From NCBI GenBank assembly GCA_964589625.1, contig CAZPSH010000011.1, positions 31,699-95,698 of the forward strand: a DNA stretch of 64,000 bases, read 5' to 3'. The position numbers were made by a program, and so were the translations under genes. Below the pieces are notes generated by a model. The model did no database searches. It was not told the origin of the DNA and was given only the letters and a program-made list of their open reading frames with translations. The first letter of the stretch is position 1; every line of letters begins with the position of its first letter. This stretch comes from JBFLVU01 sp964589625 (GTDB lineage Bacteria > Acidobacteriota > UBA4820 > DSQY01). This document shows positions 8,081-16,918 of the stretch, one piece after another.

Positions 8081-9091
8081 ATGCAGCGGGAGCGCTTCCA
8101 GGAAATACGCGAGGCCTTCTCCCGGGACATCGCGATCGCGGCCACGGAGGCGGAGGTCCTCGAGGTCAAGGGACGCTATCTCGGGAAGAAGCGCGGGATC
8201 GTTCCGGACCTGCTTTCGGCGCTGAAGGCGGTTCCCCCCGAGGACCGGCGCGAATACGGGCAAGCGGTCAACGCCCTCAAGGACGAATTGGAGGCCTCCG
8301 TAGAGGAGGCCGTGCGGCGGCTCTCCGCGGCGCGCCGGGCGCCGCCCGCCGTGGACCTTTCTCTTCCCGGGCTTCCGCCCGACGTGGGGCGCATCCACCC
8401 CATCACGCGGGTCCGCCGGGAGATCGAGGAGATCTTCATCTCCATGGGCTACGCCGTGGCCTCGGGGCCCGAGGTGGAGGACGCTTACCACAACTTCGAG
8501 GCCCTCAACACGCCCGCCGACCACCCCAGCCGGGACATCCAGGACACCTTTTACCTGGAGGGCGGGCTCCTCTTGCGGACCCACACGTCCCCCGTCCAGA
8601 TCCGCACCATGGAGGCCCGGCGCCCCCCCATCAAGGTCATCGCCCCGGGCCGGGTGTTCCGGCGGGACGACGACGCCAGCCACTCCCCCATGTTCTGCCA
8701 GGTGGAAGGCCTCCTCGTGGACAAGGGGGTCACCATGGCCCACCTCAAGGGGACCCTGGACCACTTCTACCGCAGGCTCTTCAGGAAGGACGTCACGGTC
8801 CGTTTCCGCCCCTCGTACTTCCCCTTCACCGAGCCCTCTGCCGAGACGGACCTCACGTGCGTGCTGTGCTCAGGCCGGGGCTGTCCCGTGTGCAAACGGA
8901 CGGGTTGGCTGGAGGTGGGCGGCTGCGGGATGGTGGACCCCGCCGTCTTCGGCTTCGTGGGGATCGACCCGGAGGAGTACACGGGCTTCGCCTTCGGGTT
9001 GGGGATCGACCGGATGGCCATGCTGAAGTACGGGATCGACCACATTCGCCACTTCTACGAGAACGACGCGCGCTTCCTGGAGCAATTCTGA
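8081..9091 (+). CDS. pheS: Phenylalanyl-tRNA synthetase alpha subunit
   Basis: A 336-residue class II synthetase subunit, normal length. An N-terminal coiled-coil region (about 1-85) contacts tRNA. The catalytic core has GRIHPITRVRREIEEIF, TFYLEGGLLLRTHTSPVQIR (motif 2 region), GRVFRRDDDASHSPMFCQ and the C-terminal GLGIDRMAMLKYGIDHIR motif 3. A Cys-rich loop CVLCSGRGCPVCKRTGW, common in bacterial PheS, is present. The ATG at 8081 has an AGGAGTGAGG ribosome-binding site. It lies 7 nt ahead of pheT; together they form the alpha2beta2 enzyme charging tRNA-Phe. Confidence 0.97.
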   Translation: MQRERFQEIREAFSRDIAIAATEAEVLEVKGRYLGKKRGIVPDLLSALKAVPPEDRREYGQAVNALKDELEASVEEAVRRLSAARRAPPAVDLSLPGLPPDVGRIHPITRVRREIEEIFISMGYAVASGPEVEDAYHNFEALNTPADHPSRDIQDTFYLEGGLLLRTHTSPVQIRTMEARRPPIKVIAPGRVFRRDDDASHSPMFCQVEGLLVDKGVTMAHLKGTLDHFYRRLFRKDVTVRFRPSYFPFTEPSAETDLTCVLCSGRGCPVCKRTGWLEVGGCGMVDPAVFGFVGIDPEEYTGFAFGLGIDRMAMLKYGIDHIRHFYENDARFLEQF

Positions 9092-9098
9092 GGCCCCC

Positions 9099-11141
9099 AT
9101 GCGATTCCCCCTGAGATGGATCGGCGAATACGTGGACCTTCCCGGCGATCCGGGCGTGGCCGCCGAGGCCTTCACGCTCTCCGGGAACGAGGTGGAGGGG
9201 ATGGAGACCCTGGAGGGTGAGACGGTGTGCGAGTTCGGGATCACCGTCAACCGGCCCGACTGCATGAACGTCTTCGGCCTGGCCCGCGAGGCGTCGGTTC
9301 TTTTCGGGACTTCCCTGACCCCTCCGCCGACGGAGTGTAAAGAGGAGGGGCCGCCCGTCTCCGACTTGACCTCGGTCACGGTGGAGGCCGCGGACCTGTG
9401 TCCCCGCTACGCGGCGCGTGTGATCCTTGGGGTCCGGGTGGGCCAGAGCCCGCCGTGGATGCAGAAGCGGCTCCTCCAATGCGGCCTGCGGCCCATCAAC
9501 GCCGTTGTGGACGCCACGAATTACGTGCTCCTGGAGTTCGGCCACCCTCTCCACGCCTTCGACCTGGACCGCCTGGGCGGGAGGCGAATCGTGGTGCGGC
9601 GGGCCGCCGAGGGGGAGAAGATCACGACCCTGGACGGCGTGGAAAGAATCCTCGGGGGAGACCACCTCGTGATCGCTGACGCCATGAGGCCGGTGGCCCT
9701 TGCCGGAGTCATGGGCGGAGAGGACACGGGGGTGACGGTGCTCACCCAGAGCATCCTCTTGGAGGGCGCGGTGTTCGATCCCGTCAACGTCCGCTGGACC
9801 AGCAAGCGGATGGGCCTCCACACGGACGCTTCCCACCGCTTCGAGCGGGGAGTGGACTGGCGGGGACCCGAGATCGCCCTCGACCGGTGCGCCCGGTTGA
9901 TCCTGGAAACCTGCGGAGGGATCCTGGCCAAGGGGCGCTTGGACGTCGCCGCCCCCGCCCCCGTTCGTCCCCCGGTCCGCCTACGCCACGCCCGCCTGGA
10001 GGCGCTCGTCGGGATCCGCGTCGCCCCCAGGCGCTGCGAGGAGATTTTGCGATCCCTCGGCTTCGGCGTGGAGAGGATCGACGATCTTACCGGGTCGGTC
10101 TGGGAGGTCGCCGTGCCTTCCTTCCGCGTGGACGTGTCCAGGGAGGTGGACCTGATCGAGGAGGTGGTGCGGATCCGGGGGCTCTCGGACCTGCCCTCGG
10201 ATCTGCCCCAGAGAGTGGATCCCGTAGGCGGCCGTCCGGCGGAACTCTCGCTGGAGGAGCGCCTGAGGGACGCCTTCTCGGCCGCCGGCTTCCGCGAGGC
10301 CGTTCACATGTCCATGACCGATCCCGCGCTGGAGGCCGCCGTCGGTCAGGGCCCGGCCCGGGCCCTCGCCAACCCGCTCAGCCCCCAGGCCGCGGTCCTG
10401 AGGACGACCCTCTTGGGCCCCCTCTGTGGCGCCGTCGCGAGGAACCGGGCCCGGGGCCAACGGCGCCTCGCCCTTTTCGAAATCGGCCGGGTTTACTCCG
10501 AAGATACGGAAGGACTTGGCGAACGGCGGCGGGCGGCGGCAGTCCTCTATTCGGACGATCCGCCGGCACGGTGGGGCGACCCCGAACCCCCCGGCCTCTT
10601 GCATCTGAAGGGACGAGTGGAAGCCGTCCTGGGACGTTTGGGCTTCGAGGCTTCGTTCGTCGCGGAGGAGGGGACGCCCTTCCATCCGGGCCTTTGCCTG
10701 GCTGTCCTCTACCAGGGCCGTCCCGTCGGCCGCCTGGGCTCGCTCTCCGGCGAGGCCCTGGAGGCCGTCGGGCTCAAGAGCGGAGCGCTCCACGCCGCCG
10801 AACTGAACCTGGACGCATTCGGGGAATCCCTTCCGGATCCGTCGTTCCACCCGCTGTCGCGCTTCCCGGCCGTCACCCGGGACTTCACCTTCCTGCTGGA
10901 GACCGGAATTCCCTGGGGGCGTGTCGAGTCCCTCCTCCTGGCCCTGGGCCTTCCGCTTCTGGCCCAGGTGCGCTTCGTGGACGCCTACGAGGGCAAGGGC
11001 ATTCCCCAGGGGAGGAAGGCGGTGACCTTCTCGCTGGTTTTCCAATCCATGGATCGGACCCTGTCCGACGCGGATGTCGCGCCCGTGCCCGACCGGGTGG
11101 CGGGCGCCCTGCAGGAGGCCTTCGGGGCCATCCTGCGCTAG
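9099..11141 (+). CDS. pheT: Phenylalanyl-tRNA synthetase beta subunit, short form without the EMAP-like domain
   Basis: A 680-residue subunit, against roughly 780-800 in most bacteria. The start MRFPLRWIGEYVDLP and the segment LSGNEVEGMETLEGE correspond to the usual N-terminus. The sequence then passes straight to FGITVNRPDCMNVFGLARE, skipping the roughly 110-residue tRNA-binding (EMAPII-like) insertion between them. The B3/B4 editing domain (for example NAVVDATNYVLLEFGHPLHA), B5 domain and C-terminal anticodon-binding FDX-ACB domain (RFPAVTRDFTFLL to the end) are present and intact. No frame break is visible, so this looks like an evolved loss. See findings. Confidence 0.93.
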   Translation: MRFPLRWIGEYVDLPGDPGVAAEAFTLSGNEVEGMETLEGETVCEFGITVNRPDCMNVFGLAREASVLFGTSLTPPPTECKEEGPPVSDLTSVTVEAADLCPRYAARVILGVRVGQSPPWMQKRLLQCGLRPINAVVDATNYVLLEFGHPLHAFDLDRLGGRRIVVRRAAEGEKITTLDGVERILGGDHLVIADAMRPVALAGVMGGEDTGVTVLTQSILLEGAVFDPVNVRWTSKRMGLHTDASHRFERGVDWRGPEIALDRCARLILETCGGILAKGRLDVAAPAPVRPPVRLRHARLEALVGIRVAPRRCEEILRSLGFGVERIDDLTGSVWEVAVPSFRVDVSREVDLIEEVVRIRGLSDLPSDLPQRVDPVGGRPAELSLEERLRDAFSAAGFREAVHMSMTDPALEAAVGQGPARALANPLSPQAAVLRTTLLGPLCGAVARNRARGQRRLALFEIGRVYSEDTEGLGERRRAAAVLYSDDPPARWGDPEPPGLLHLKGRVEAVLGRLGFEASFVAEEGTPFHPGLCLAVLYQGRPVGRLGSLSGEALEAVGLKSGALHAAELNLDAFGESLPDPSFHPLSRFPAVTRDFTFLLETGIPWGRVESLLLALGLPLLAQVRFVDAYEGKGIPQGRKAVTFSLVFQSMDRTLSDADVAPVPDRVAGALQEAFGAILR

Positions 11142-11150
11142 GAGACAGCC

Positions 11151-11396
11151 ATGCTTTTCGAAGGCGACGTGAAGGATCTTTCCCCAGAGCTCTTCGACCG
11201 GCTCAAAGAGAGGGCCAGAGAGGTGGCCCGGGTGTTGAGGGAGTCCAGGGACGCCAACCGCAAGCTCCAGGAGGAGAACGCGGCCCTGAAGGACGAGGCG
11301 GAGAAGCTTCGCCAGCAGGTCCGGTTCTTCGAAAAGGAGCGCCAGGAACTAAAGGCGGTCGTTGAGGAACTCCTCCAGGAGTTCGAGGCGGTATGA
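11151..11396 (+). CDS. Small coiled-coil protein (ZapB-like position)
   Basis: An 81-residue protein that is almost entirely heptad-patterned and charged (residues about 10-78), predicted to form one long coiled coil. It starts 9 nt after pheT and its TGA overlaps the ATG of zapA, so it belongs to the same transcript. By size, composition and adjacency to zapA it resembles ZapB-type cell-division factors, but coiled coils cannot be assigned by sequence alone and the function remains unproven. Confidence 0.6.
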   Translation: MLFEGDVKDLSPELFDRLKERAREVARVLRESRDANRKLQEENAALKDEAEKLRQQVRFFEKERQELKAVVEELLQEFEAV

Positions 11397-11692
11397 CCAT
11401 GAACCCCCAGGGGGACCACCTCGTCGAACTGGACATCCTGGGCCAAACCTTTCAGGTCAGGGTCCACGGTTCGTCGGAGAGGGCGCAACGGGTCGGCGGC
11501 ACGGTCGACGAGACCATGCGCAAGATCCAAAAGGAGACGCGGCTCACGGACATGACAAAGATCGCCATCCTGGCCGCGCTGAACCTCGCCGATCGCCTGC
11601 TCGCCATCGAGGCTTCGAGAAAGGCCTACGAGGAGCGGGTGGAAGACGCCTCCAAGCAGGTTTCGGAGGTCCTCGAGGAAGCACTCCGCTGA
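11393..11692 (+). CDS. zapA: Cell division protein ZapA
   Basis: A 99-residue FtsZ-ring-associated protein. The N-terminal globular domain contains VELDILGQTFQVRVHGSSE, and a C-terminal coiled coil contains the conserved ILAALNLADRLL segment that drives dimerisation. ZapA crosslinks FtsZ filaments at midcell. It overlaps the small coiled-coil gene by 4 nt and lies 43 nt before rny. Confidence 0.88.
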   Translation: MTMNPQGDHLVELDILGQTFQVRVHGSSERAQRVGGTVDETMRKIQKETRLTDMTKIAILAALNLADRLLAIEASRKAYEERVEDASKQVSEVLEEALR

Positions 11693-11735
11693 TCCAGCCC
11701 CGGGTCCCCCTTTCTGAATAGAAGGGGAGGCAGAC

Positions 11736-13292
11736 GTGACGCTCACCATCTTCGTTTCCCTCCTGGCCTTTCTGCTCGGGGCCGGGATTGTGGCAGGCAT
11801 CGTGGTCCTGCAGCGCCGGAGCGAGGTGCGGCAGGCCCAGTCCGAGGCCTCCCTGATCCTGAGCCGCGCCAAGCGGGAAGCGGAGAAGATACGCGCCGAC
11901 GCCGAGCTGGCCGCCAAGGAGCGGCTGCTGGCCAAGGACCAGGCCCACGAAAAAGAGTGGAAGGCCAAGCGCAAGGAGCTGTCCAAGCTCGAGTCTGAAC
12001 TGGCCGCGAGGGAGCAGCAGAACGACCGCCTGCAGAACCAGCTCAAGGAGCGCCAAAACGAGTTGGCGGCCAGGGAGAAGAAACTCGCCCAGCGCGAGGA
12101 GATCGTGGACAAGGAGAAGAGAGAGGCCGAGGCGCTTCTCAAGTCCCAGCGATCCAAGCTCGAGGAGATCGCCGGCCTGTCCACGACGGACGCCAAGGCC
12201 GAACTGATGCGCCAACTCGAATACGACGCCCGGAAAGACGCTACGCGAATCATCAAAAAGGTGGAGGAGAACGCCCGCGATCGGGCGAAGACCCTCGCCC
12301 GGATCATCACCACCCAGGCCGTGGAGAAGATCGTCCCCTTCCTGCCTCTCGAGGGCGCCGTGGCGGTGGTTCGTCTGCCCAACGAGGAGATGAAGGGGCG
12401 CGTCATCGGACGGGAAGGACGGAACATCCGGGCCTTCGAGCGGGTGACCGGGGTGGATGTGATCGTGGACGACACGCCTGAGATCATCATGCTGGCGTGC
12501 CACAACCCCTGGAGGAGGGAGCTGGCCAAGGCGACCCTTGAAGCTCTCGTGGAGGACGGCCGGATCCACCCGGCCCGGATCGAGGAGTTCTACGAGAAGT
12601 GCCGGGACAAGTTCGAGGAGTCCATCGTCGGCTACGGGCGCGACGCCCTATTCCACCTGGGCATCCCCGCCATGCACGAGCACTTGGTCCAGCTCGTGGG
12701 GCGCATGCGGCTGAGGATGGCCCAGGGGCAGAACCTGCTGGAGCATTCCCTCGAGACGGCCAAGATCGCGGCCTACATGGCGCAGGCCCTGGGCCTCAAC
12801 GCGGACGTAGTAAGGCGGGCCGGAATCCTCCACGAAGTGGGGCACATCGAGGAGCACTCCGACGACACCCACCCCACCCTCGTCGCCTCCCAGCTGGCCA
12901 AACGATTCGGGGAAGCCCCCGCGGTGGCGGCGTGCATCGCCCACCTCCATCCCGACAACCCGTCCATGCTCCCCGAGGCCCATCTCCTGGAAGCGGCGGA
13001 GAACCTCGCCCTGGCGGCGCCCGGCGTGCAGAAGCAGGGTCTCGAACGCTACGTGGAGCACATGGAGCAGCTCGAGGCCCTCGTGAGGGGCTTCAAGGGC
13101 GTCCGCACGGCCTACGCCATGAAGGCCGGCCGGGAGATCCTGGTGCTCGTGGACGCGGCCCAGGTGGACGACGAGTACACCCTCTGGCTCGCCAAGGACG
13201 TGGCGGAGCGCATCGAGAGGGAAGTGCGTTTCACGGGCCAGGTGAAGGTGCAGGTCGTTCGGGAGACCCGAAACGTGGGGTACGCCACGTGA
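11736..13292 (+). CDS. rny: Ribonuclease Y with altered HD metal ligands
   Basis: A 518-residue membrane-anchored endoribonuclease that initiates mRNA decay. Layout: transmembrane helix (residues about 4-25), long charged coiled coil (30-195), KH domain with GRVIGREGRNIRAFE (221-235), and HD domain (about 330-430) ending with the family tail VQVVRETRNVGYA. The GTG start at 11736 has a GGGGAGG ribosome-binding site. Two metal-ligand Asp residues of the HD domain are replaced by Glu: the HD pair reads H366-E367 (ILHEVGH), and the distal Asp position reads Glu422 (AAENL). The other His residues (337, 379, 403/405) remain. A ymdB-like gene follows, as in Firmicutes. Confidence 0.93.
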   Translation: MTLTIFVSLLAFLLGAGIVAGIVVLQRRSEVRQAQSEASLILSRAKREAEKIRADAELAAKERLLAKDQAHEKEWKAKRKELSKLESELAAREQQNDRLQNQLKERQNELAAREKKLAQREEIVDKEKREAEALLKSQRSKLEEIAGLSTTDAKAELMRQLEYDARKDATRIIKKVEENARDRAKTLARIITTQAVEKIVPFLPLEGAVAVVRLPNEEMKGRVIGREGRNIRAFERVTGVDVIVDDTPEIIMLACHNPWRRELAKATLEALVEDGRIHPARIEEFYEKCRDKFEESIVGYGRDALFHLGIPAMHEHLVQLVGRMRLRMAQGQNLLEHSLETAKIAAYMAQALGLNADVVRRAGILHEVGHIEEHSDDTHPTLVASQLAKRFGEAPAVAACIAHLHPDNPSMLPEAHLLEAAENLALAAPGVQKQGLERYVEHMEQLEALVRGFKGVRTAYAMKAGREILVLVDAAQVDDEYTLWLAKDVAERIEREVRFTGQVKVQVVRETRNVGYAT

Positions 13293-13329
13293 GCCGGGAA
13301 GGCCGTCGGGACGCGGGAGGTCGGGGAGC

Positions 13330-14109
13330 GTGAGAGTCCTCTTCATCGGCGACATCGTGGGCCGGCCGGGGCGCCACGCGGTCCGAGCCCTCTTGCCCGG
13401 TCTTCGCCAGCGCTACGCCCCCGAGGCGGTGGTGGCCAATTGCGAGAACGCCGCCGGGGGGTTCGGCCTCACCCGCAAGGTCTTCGACGAATTGAGGGGG
13501 TGCGGGGTCCATGTTTTCACGTCGGGAAACCACATCTGGGACAAAAAGGAGGCCTTGGGGTTTCTCGGAGACGAGGAACACCTGCTCCGGCCGGCCAACT
13601 ACCCGCCGCCCGTTCCGGGGCATGGCCATTGCCGGCTCGGCCTCGCCGACGGCCGGGCGCTATGGGTTCTGAACCTCCAGGGAAGGGTCCTGATGCCCCC
13701 GGTGGATTGTCCCTTTCGAAAGGCCGACCAGGTGCTGGCCAACCTCCCCCCCGGGGAACGTTGCATCCTCGTGGACATCCACGCGGAGGCCACGAGCGAA
13801 AAGAGGGCCATGGGCTTCTACCTCGACGGCCGGGCGAGCGTGGTCGTTGGGAGCCACACCCACGTCCCCACGGCAGACGCGGAAGTCCTCCCGGGCGGAA
13901 CCGGTTATCTGACGGACGCGGGCATGACGGGCCCGTACGCCTCGGTCATCGGCATGGAGATCTCGGATTCCACGGAACGCATCTTGACAGGGATCCCCCG
14001 CATCCTGAACGTCGCCAAAGGCGATCCCAGGCTGGGCGGCCTGTTCGCGGATCTGGACGACGACACGGGCCGTTGCCGGGACCTGGAGAGCTTCGTTCTC
14101 AAGGCCTAG
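13330..14109 (+). CDS. YmdB-family metallophosphoesterase (TIGR00282)
   Basis: A 259-residue cytoplasmic binuclear metallophosphoesterase. The metal ligands of the family are visible: Asp8 (FIGDIVGRPG), Glu39-Asn40 (NCENAAGG), Asn67-His68 (SGNHIWD), then DIHAEATSEK and GSHTHVPTAD. Relatives hydrolyse 2',3'-cyclic nucleotides and influence RNase Y and biofilm programmes in Bacillus, where the gene is also next to rny. The start is GTG at 13330 with GGGAG upstream. Conserved linkage supports a link to RNA turnover. Confidence 0.9.
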   Translation: MRVLFIGDIVGRPGRHAVRALLPGLRQRYAPEAVVANCENAAGGFGLTRKVFDELRGCGVHVFTSGNHIWDKKEALGFLGDEEHLLRPANYPPPVPGHGHCRLGLADGRALWVLNLQGRVLMPPVDCPFRKADQVLANLPPGERCILVDIHAEATSEKRAMGFYLDGRASVVVGSHTHVPTADAEVLPGGTGYLTDAGMTGPYASVIGMEISDSTERILTGIPRILNVAKGDPRLGGLFADLDDDTGRCRDLESFVLKA

Positions 14110-14138
14110 CGCACCGCGCATGCGGAGGGGAGGATGCG

Positions 14139-14663
14139 ATGGACTCCCTGACCTTCTACGGCGCCGAAGGGAGCCACCACCTCGTGGCTCTCCAGCACTT
14201 CCCGCTCCCTCCCCCCCGGGTATTCCCTCTCTTCGCGGATGCGTCCAACCTCGAGCCCATGACGCCAAGCTGGCTCCGGTTCCGGATCCTGACGGAGAGG
14301 CCCATCTTCATGGGAACGGGCACCCTCATCGAGTACCGCCTCCGTCTGTGGGGGGTTCCGGTTCGGTGGAAGACGCTCATCGCCAAGTGGGATCCCCCCC
14401 GCTCCTTCGTGGACGAGCAGATCCGCGGACCCTACGCGGAATGGATTCACACCCACACCTTCGCGGAGTTGGACGGGGGGACGCTCATGGAGGATCACGT
14501 CCGCTACCGGCTCCCCTTCGGGTGGGCGGGGCGCCTCGCGCATCCCGTCGTCCGGCAGCGCCTTCGGGGGATCTTTCTGCACCGGAGGGCCGTCGTGGCG
14601 GACCTCTTGGGGTCGAAAGAGCGCCCGCCCGGCGTCCCCTCCGGTTCGGAGGGGGTCTCGTGA
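14139..14663 (+). CDS. SRPBCC (START-like) family protein
   Basis: A 174-residue protein with the helix-grip lipid-binding fold pattern of the polyketide cyclase/COQ10-like group: VFPLFADASNLEPMTPSWL near the N-terminus, then alternating strands and a C-terminal helix FLHRRAVVADLL. Relatives bind hydrophobic ligands and are often annotated as cell-division inhibitor-like, without direct support. The ATG has GAGGGGAGG upstream. It starts 29 nt after the ymdB-like gene. Confidence 0.75.
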   Translation: MDSLTFYGAEGSHHLVALQHFPLPPPRVFPLFADASNLEPMTPSWLRFRILTERPIFMGTGTLIEYRLRLWGVPVRWKTLIAKWDPPRSFVDEQIRGPYAEWIHTHTFAELDGGTLMEDHVRYRLPFGWAGRLAHPVVRQRLRGIFLHRRAVVADLLGSKERPPGVPSGSEGVS

Positions 14664-14769
14664 CGCGGATCGCCGGGCCCACTCCTCCCGGGATGCCGGG
14701 GCGCCCGTCGATGCGCCTCTCCGCCCCCGCGGGTGTGCGGGAGTGGTATCTTCAAAAGGGGGTGCGGCC

Positions 14770-15294
14770 ATGACGGGATGGGACGTGGCGATCGTGGTCG
14801 TGGGCCTTGTCCTCGCGGTGGAGGGCCTCGTCAAAGGAGTGGCCCGCCTTCTCTTCGGGATGGCGGGCATGGTGCTGGGGTACCTCTACGCGGGCTTCGC
14901 CGCGGCGCCGGCGTCCCGCCTGCTTACCTTTCTTCCCGAAGGGGCGAGGCATCCCGCCGCCCTCCTGGCTGGATTCGTCCTGATCCTGGGCGCGTGCGTC
15001 GCCGCCGGGATCCTCCTCACCTTCCTCCTGAAGCAGGCGGGCCTTTCCGGGCTCAACCGCCTGGCCGGAGTGGCCGCCGGGCTTCTCCTCACGGTCTACC
15101 TTGCGGGCGGCGCCGTGCGCTTCGCCCAGGGGATTTCGCCCCGCATCGGAGAGTCCGTTGGCGGCGGTCCCGTGATGCGGACCCTCTCGTCCCTCGCCCT
15201 GGGGCTGGATCTCCTCCTGCCCGACCTGCCCGCTGGACTCCAGGCCCCAGGACCGCCGCCTCCACCTCCCCATCCCTCCGGAGCGCCCGCATGA
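14770..15294 (+). CDS. CvpA family membrane protein
   Basis: A 174-residue protein with four hydrophobic segments (about residues 3-22, 27-45, 61-85 and 98-115) followed by a Pro-rich cytoplasmic tail. The pattern MTGWDVAIVVVGLVLAVEGL with a Gly-rich second helix matches CvpA (colicin V production) proteins, which are linked to envelope integrity. The ATG at 14770 has AAAAGGGGG upstream. It overlaps the rmuC start by 4 nt. Confidence 0.75.
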   Translation: MTGWDVAIVVVGLVLAVEGLVKGVARLLFGMAGMVLGYLYAGFAAAPASRLLTFLPEGARHPAALLAGFVLILGACVAAGILLTFLLKQAGLSGLNRLAGVAAGLLLTVYLAGGAVRFAQGISPRIGESVGGGPVMRTLSSLALGLDLLLPDLPAGLQAPGPPPPPPHPSGAPA

Positions 15295-16421
15295 CCTCCG
15301 CCTGGATCCTTTTTGCCCTCTCCCTGGCGCTCGCGGCGGCCGCCGTCGCCCTGGTCGTGCTGATCGCGCGCCTGTCCCGCCTGGACCGGCTCCGCGAGGA
15401 GACCGAACACCTCCGGACGGATCTGGGCCTGCGGGTGGAGGGCCTGGACCGGCGTAGCGCGGACCTGCAGGGGCTCCTCCTGCAAGAACTCTCCGAGGCC
15501 CGGCGGGTCCTGGGGGAGCGCCTTGGGACCCAGGAGGCGGTCCTGAGGGACCAGATGGCGAACCAGAGCCAGGCCATGCAAGGCCAGACCGGAATCCTCC
15601 AGAAGCACATGGAGGGGACGCAGGCCACTCTCTCCCAGGTCAACGAAAAGATGGGCATGCTCCACCAGGCCTCGCTCCGGATGGTGGAATTGGGGAAAGA
15701 GATCGACGAGCTCCAGGGCCTGCTCAAGGCGCCCAAGGCCCGGGGCGAATTGGGCGAGCTCGGACTCGAGATGATCCTCGGGGACATGTTCCCCAAGGAG
15801 CGCATCTCCTACCAGCACGCCTTCCGCGACGGGAAGAGGGTGGATGCGGCCGTCCGGCTTGAAGGGGGCCTTCTCCCCATCGACGCCAAGTTCCCCGTGG
15901 AGGATTTCCTCCGGTACGTCAACGCACCCGAGGAAGAGCGGCCCCGCGCGCGGAGGGAGTTCCTCAAGAACGTCAAGAGGAAGATTGAGGACATATCCCG
16001 GCTCTACGTGCGCCCCGGGGAGGGGACCCTTCCCCTCGCGCTCATGTACCTCCCCTCCGAGGCGCTCTACTACGAGGCCTTCGTGGCGCGCGGGCCCGAG
16101 GAGGAGGACCTCTGGAAGGCGGCTTTCGAGAAATGCGTCCTTCCGCTTTCGCCGGGGACCATGGCGGCCTACCTCAAGACCGTGGCCATGGGGTTGAGGG
16201 CCGTTGCCGTCGAGCGAAACGCCCGGGAGGTGCTCGCCCTGTTGGGCTCCCTGGACAGGGACATGGGAGCGTTCCAGCGCGGCTTCTCCACGCTGGGAAC
16301 TCACATCGGCAATGCGTCGAAGAGTTTCGACCGCGCCGCGCAGGATCTGCAGAAACTGGCCGAACGCATGGGCAAGGCAAGGGAGATCGGCCAGCCGGAG
16401 GAGGGCGCGGATCCACCCTGA
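15291..16421 (+). CDS. rmuC: DNA recombination protein RmuC
   Basis: A 376-residue protein. It has an N-terminal membrane anchor (residues about 3-24), a long coiled coil (28-140) and the RmuC nuclease-like domain: KARGELGELGLEMILGDMFP, then LLPIDAKFPVEDFLRY with the PD-(D/E)xK-like DAK, and SPGTMAAYLKTVAMGLR. RmuC limits DNA inversions and rearrangements at short inverted repeats. The ATG overlaps the cvpA stop. Confidence 0.92.
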   Translation: MTSAWILFALSLALAAAAVALVVLIARLSRLDRLREETEHLRTDLGLRVEGLDRRSADLQGLLLQELSEARRVLGERLGTQEAVLRDQMANQSQAMQGQTGILQKHMEGTQATLSQVNEKMGMLHQASLRMVELGKEIDELQGLLKAPKARGELGELGLEMILGDMFPKERISYQHAFRDGKRVDAAVRLEGGLLPIDAKFPVEDFLRYVNAPEEERPRARREFLKNVKRKIEDISRLYVRPGEGTLPLALMYLPSEALYYEAFVARGPEEEDLWKAAFEKCVLPLSPGTMAAYLKTVAMGLRAVAVERNAREVLALLGSLDRDMGAFQRGFSTLGTHIGNASKSFDRAAQDLQKLAERMGKAREIGQPEEGADPP

Positions 16422-16499
16422 CTCCGGGACCTTCCGGCGCCCTTTTTCGGGCTCCCCCCCTGCGCTAGAATGGTCACCGCCTGGAAAGGGGGGATCGCC

Positions 16500-16877
16500 G
16501 TGCGCATCGCCGTGACCTCCATGGACAAGAGCTTGGACGGGCCCGTATCCAAGCGGTTCGGCCGTTCGCATTACGTCTTCCTGGCCGATACGGACACGCG
16601 GCTGGTCCGCATCATCGACAACCGGGCCTTCGCGTCCCTCGGCCTCGGGGCCGGCGCCAAGACCGCCGAAATGCTTGCCGGACTCGGCGTCGCGTGGGTG
16701 GCAACGGGGGAGATCGGCAGGGAGTCCTTCCAGATTCTTCAAAGCAGCGGGATCCGCGTCGCCACGTGCGTTTCGGCTACCTGCCGGGAGGCCCTGGACC
16801 GTCTGGAGGCCGGTGGTGTGGAGCCTGCGAAGGAACCGACGGACCCGAGCGGGTGTCAAGTTCCCTGCACCGATTGA
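16500..16877 (+). CDS. NifX/NifB-type iron-molybdenum cofactor-binding domain protein
   Basis: A 125-residue protein of the dinitrogenase FeMo-cofactor biosynthesis fold, RNase H-like: RIAVTSMDKSLDGPVSKRFG at the start, YVFLADTD, and GAGAKTAEMLAGLGVAWVATGEIG. Stand-alone members are common in bacteria without nitrogenase and may bind Fe-S or metal clusters. The C-terminus has extra Cys residues (SATCRE, GCQVPCTD). The GTG at 16500 follows AAAGGGGGG. A TAGAAT at 16466 could be its -10 element. Confidence 0.8.
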   Translation: MRIAVTSMDKSLDGPVSKRFGRSHYVFLADTDTRLVRIIDNRAFASLGLGAGAKTAEMLAGLGVAWVATGEIGRESFQILQSSGIRVATCVSATCREALDRLEAGGVEPAKEPTDPSGCQVPCTD

Positions 16878-16918
16878 GAGGCCCCTCCCGAGGTGCCCTT
16901 TTCAGTGGAGACCGCCCC

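Noticed and set aside
16466..16471. TAGAAT as a firm promoter for the NifX-like gene
   Set aside because: The -35 region is poor and rmuC ends only about 45 bp upstream, so it is mentioned only as a possibility.
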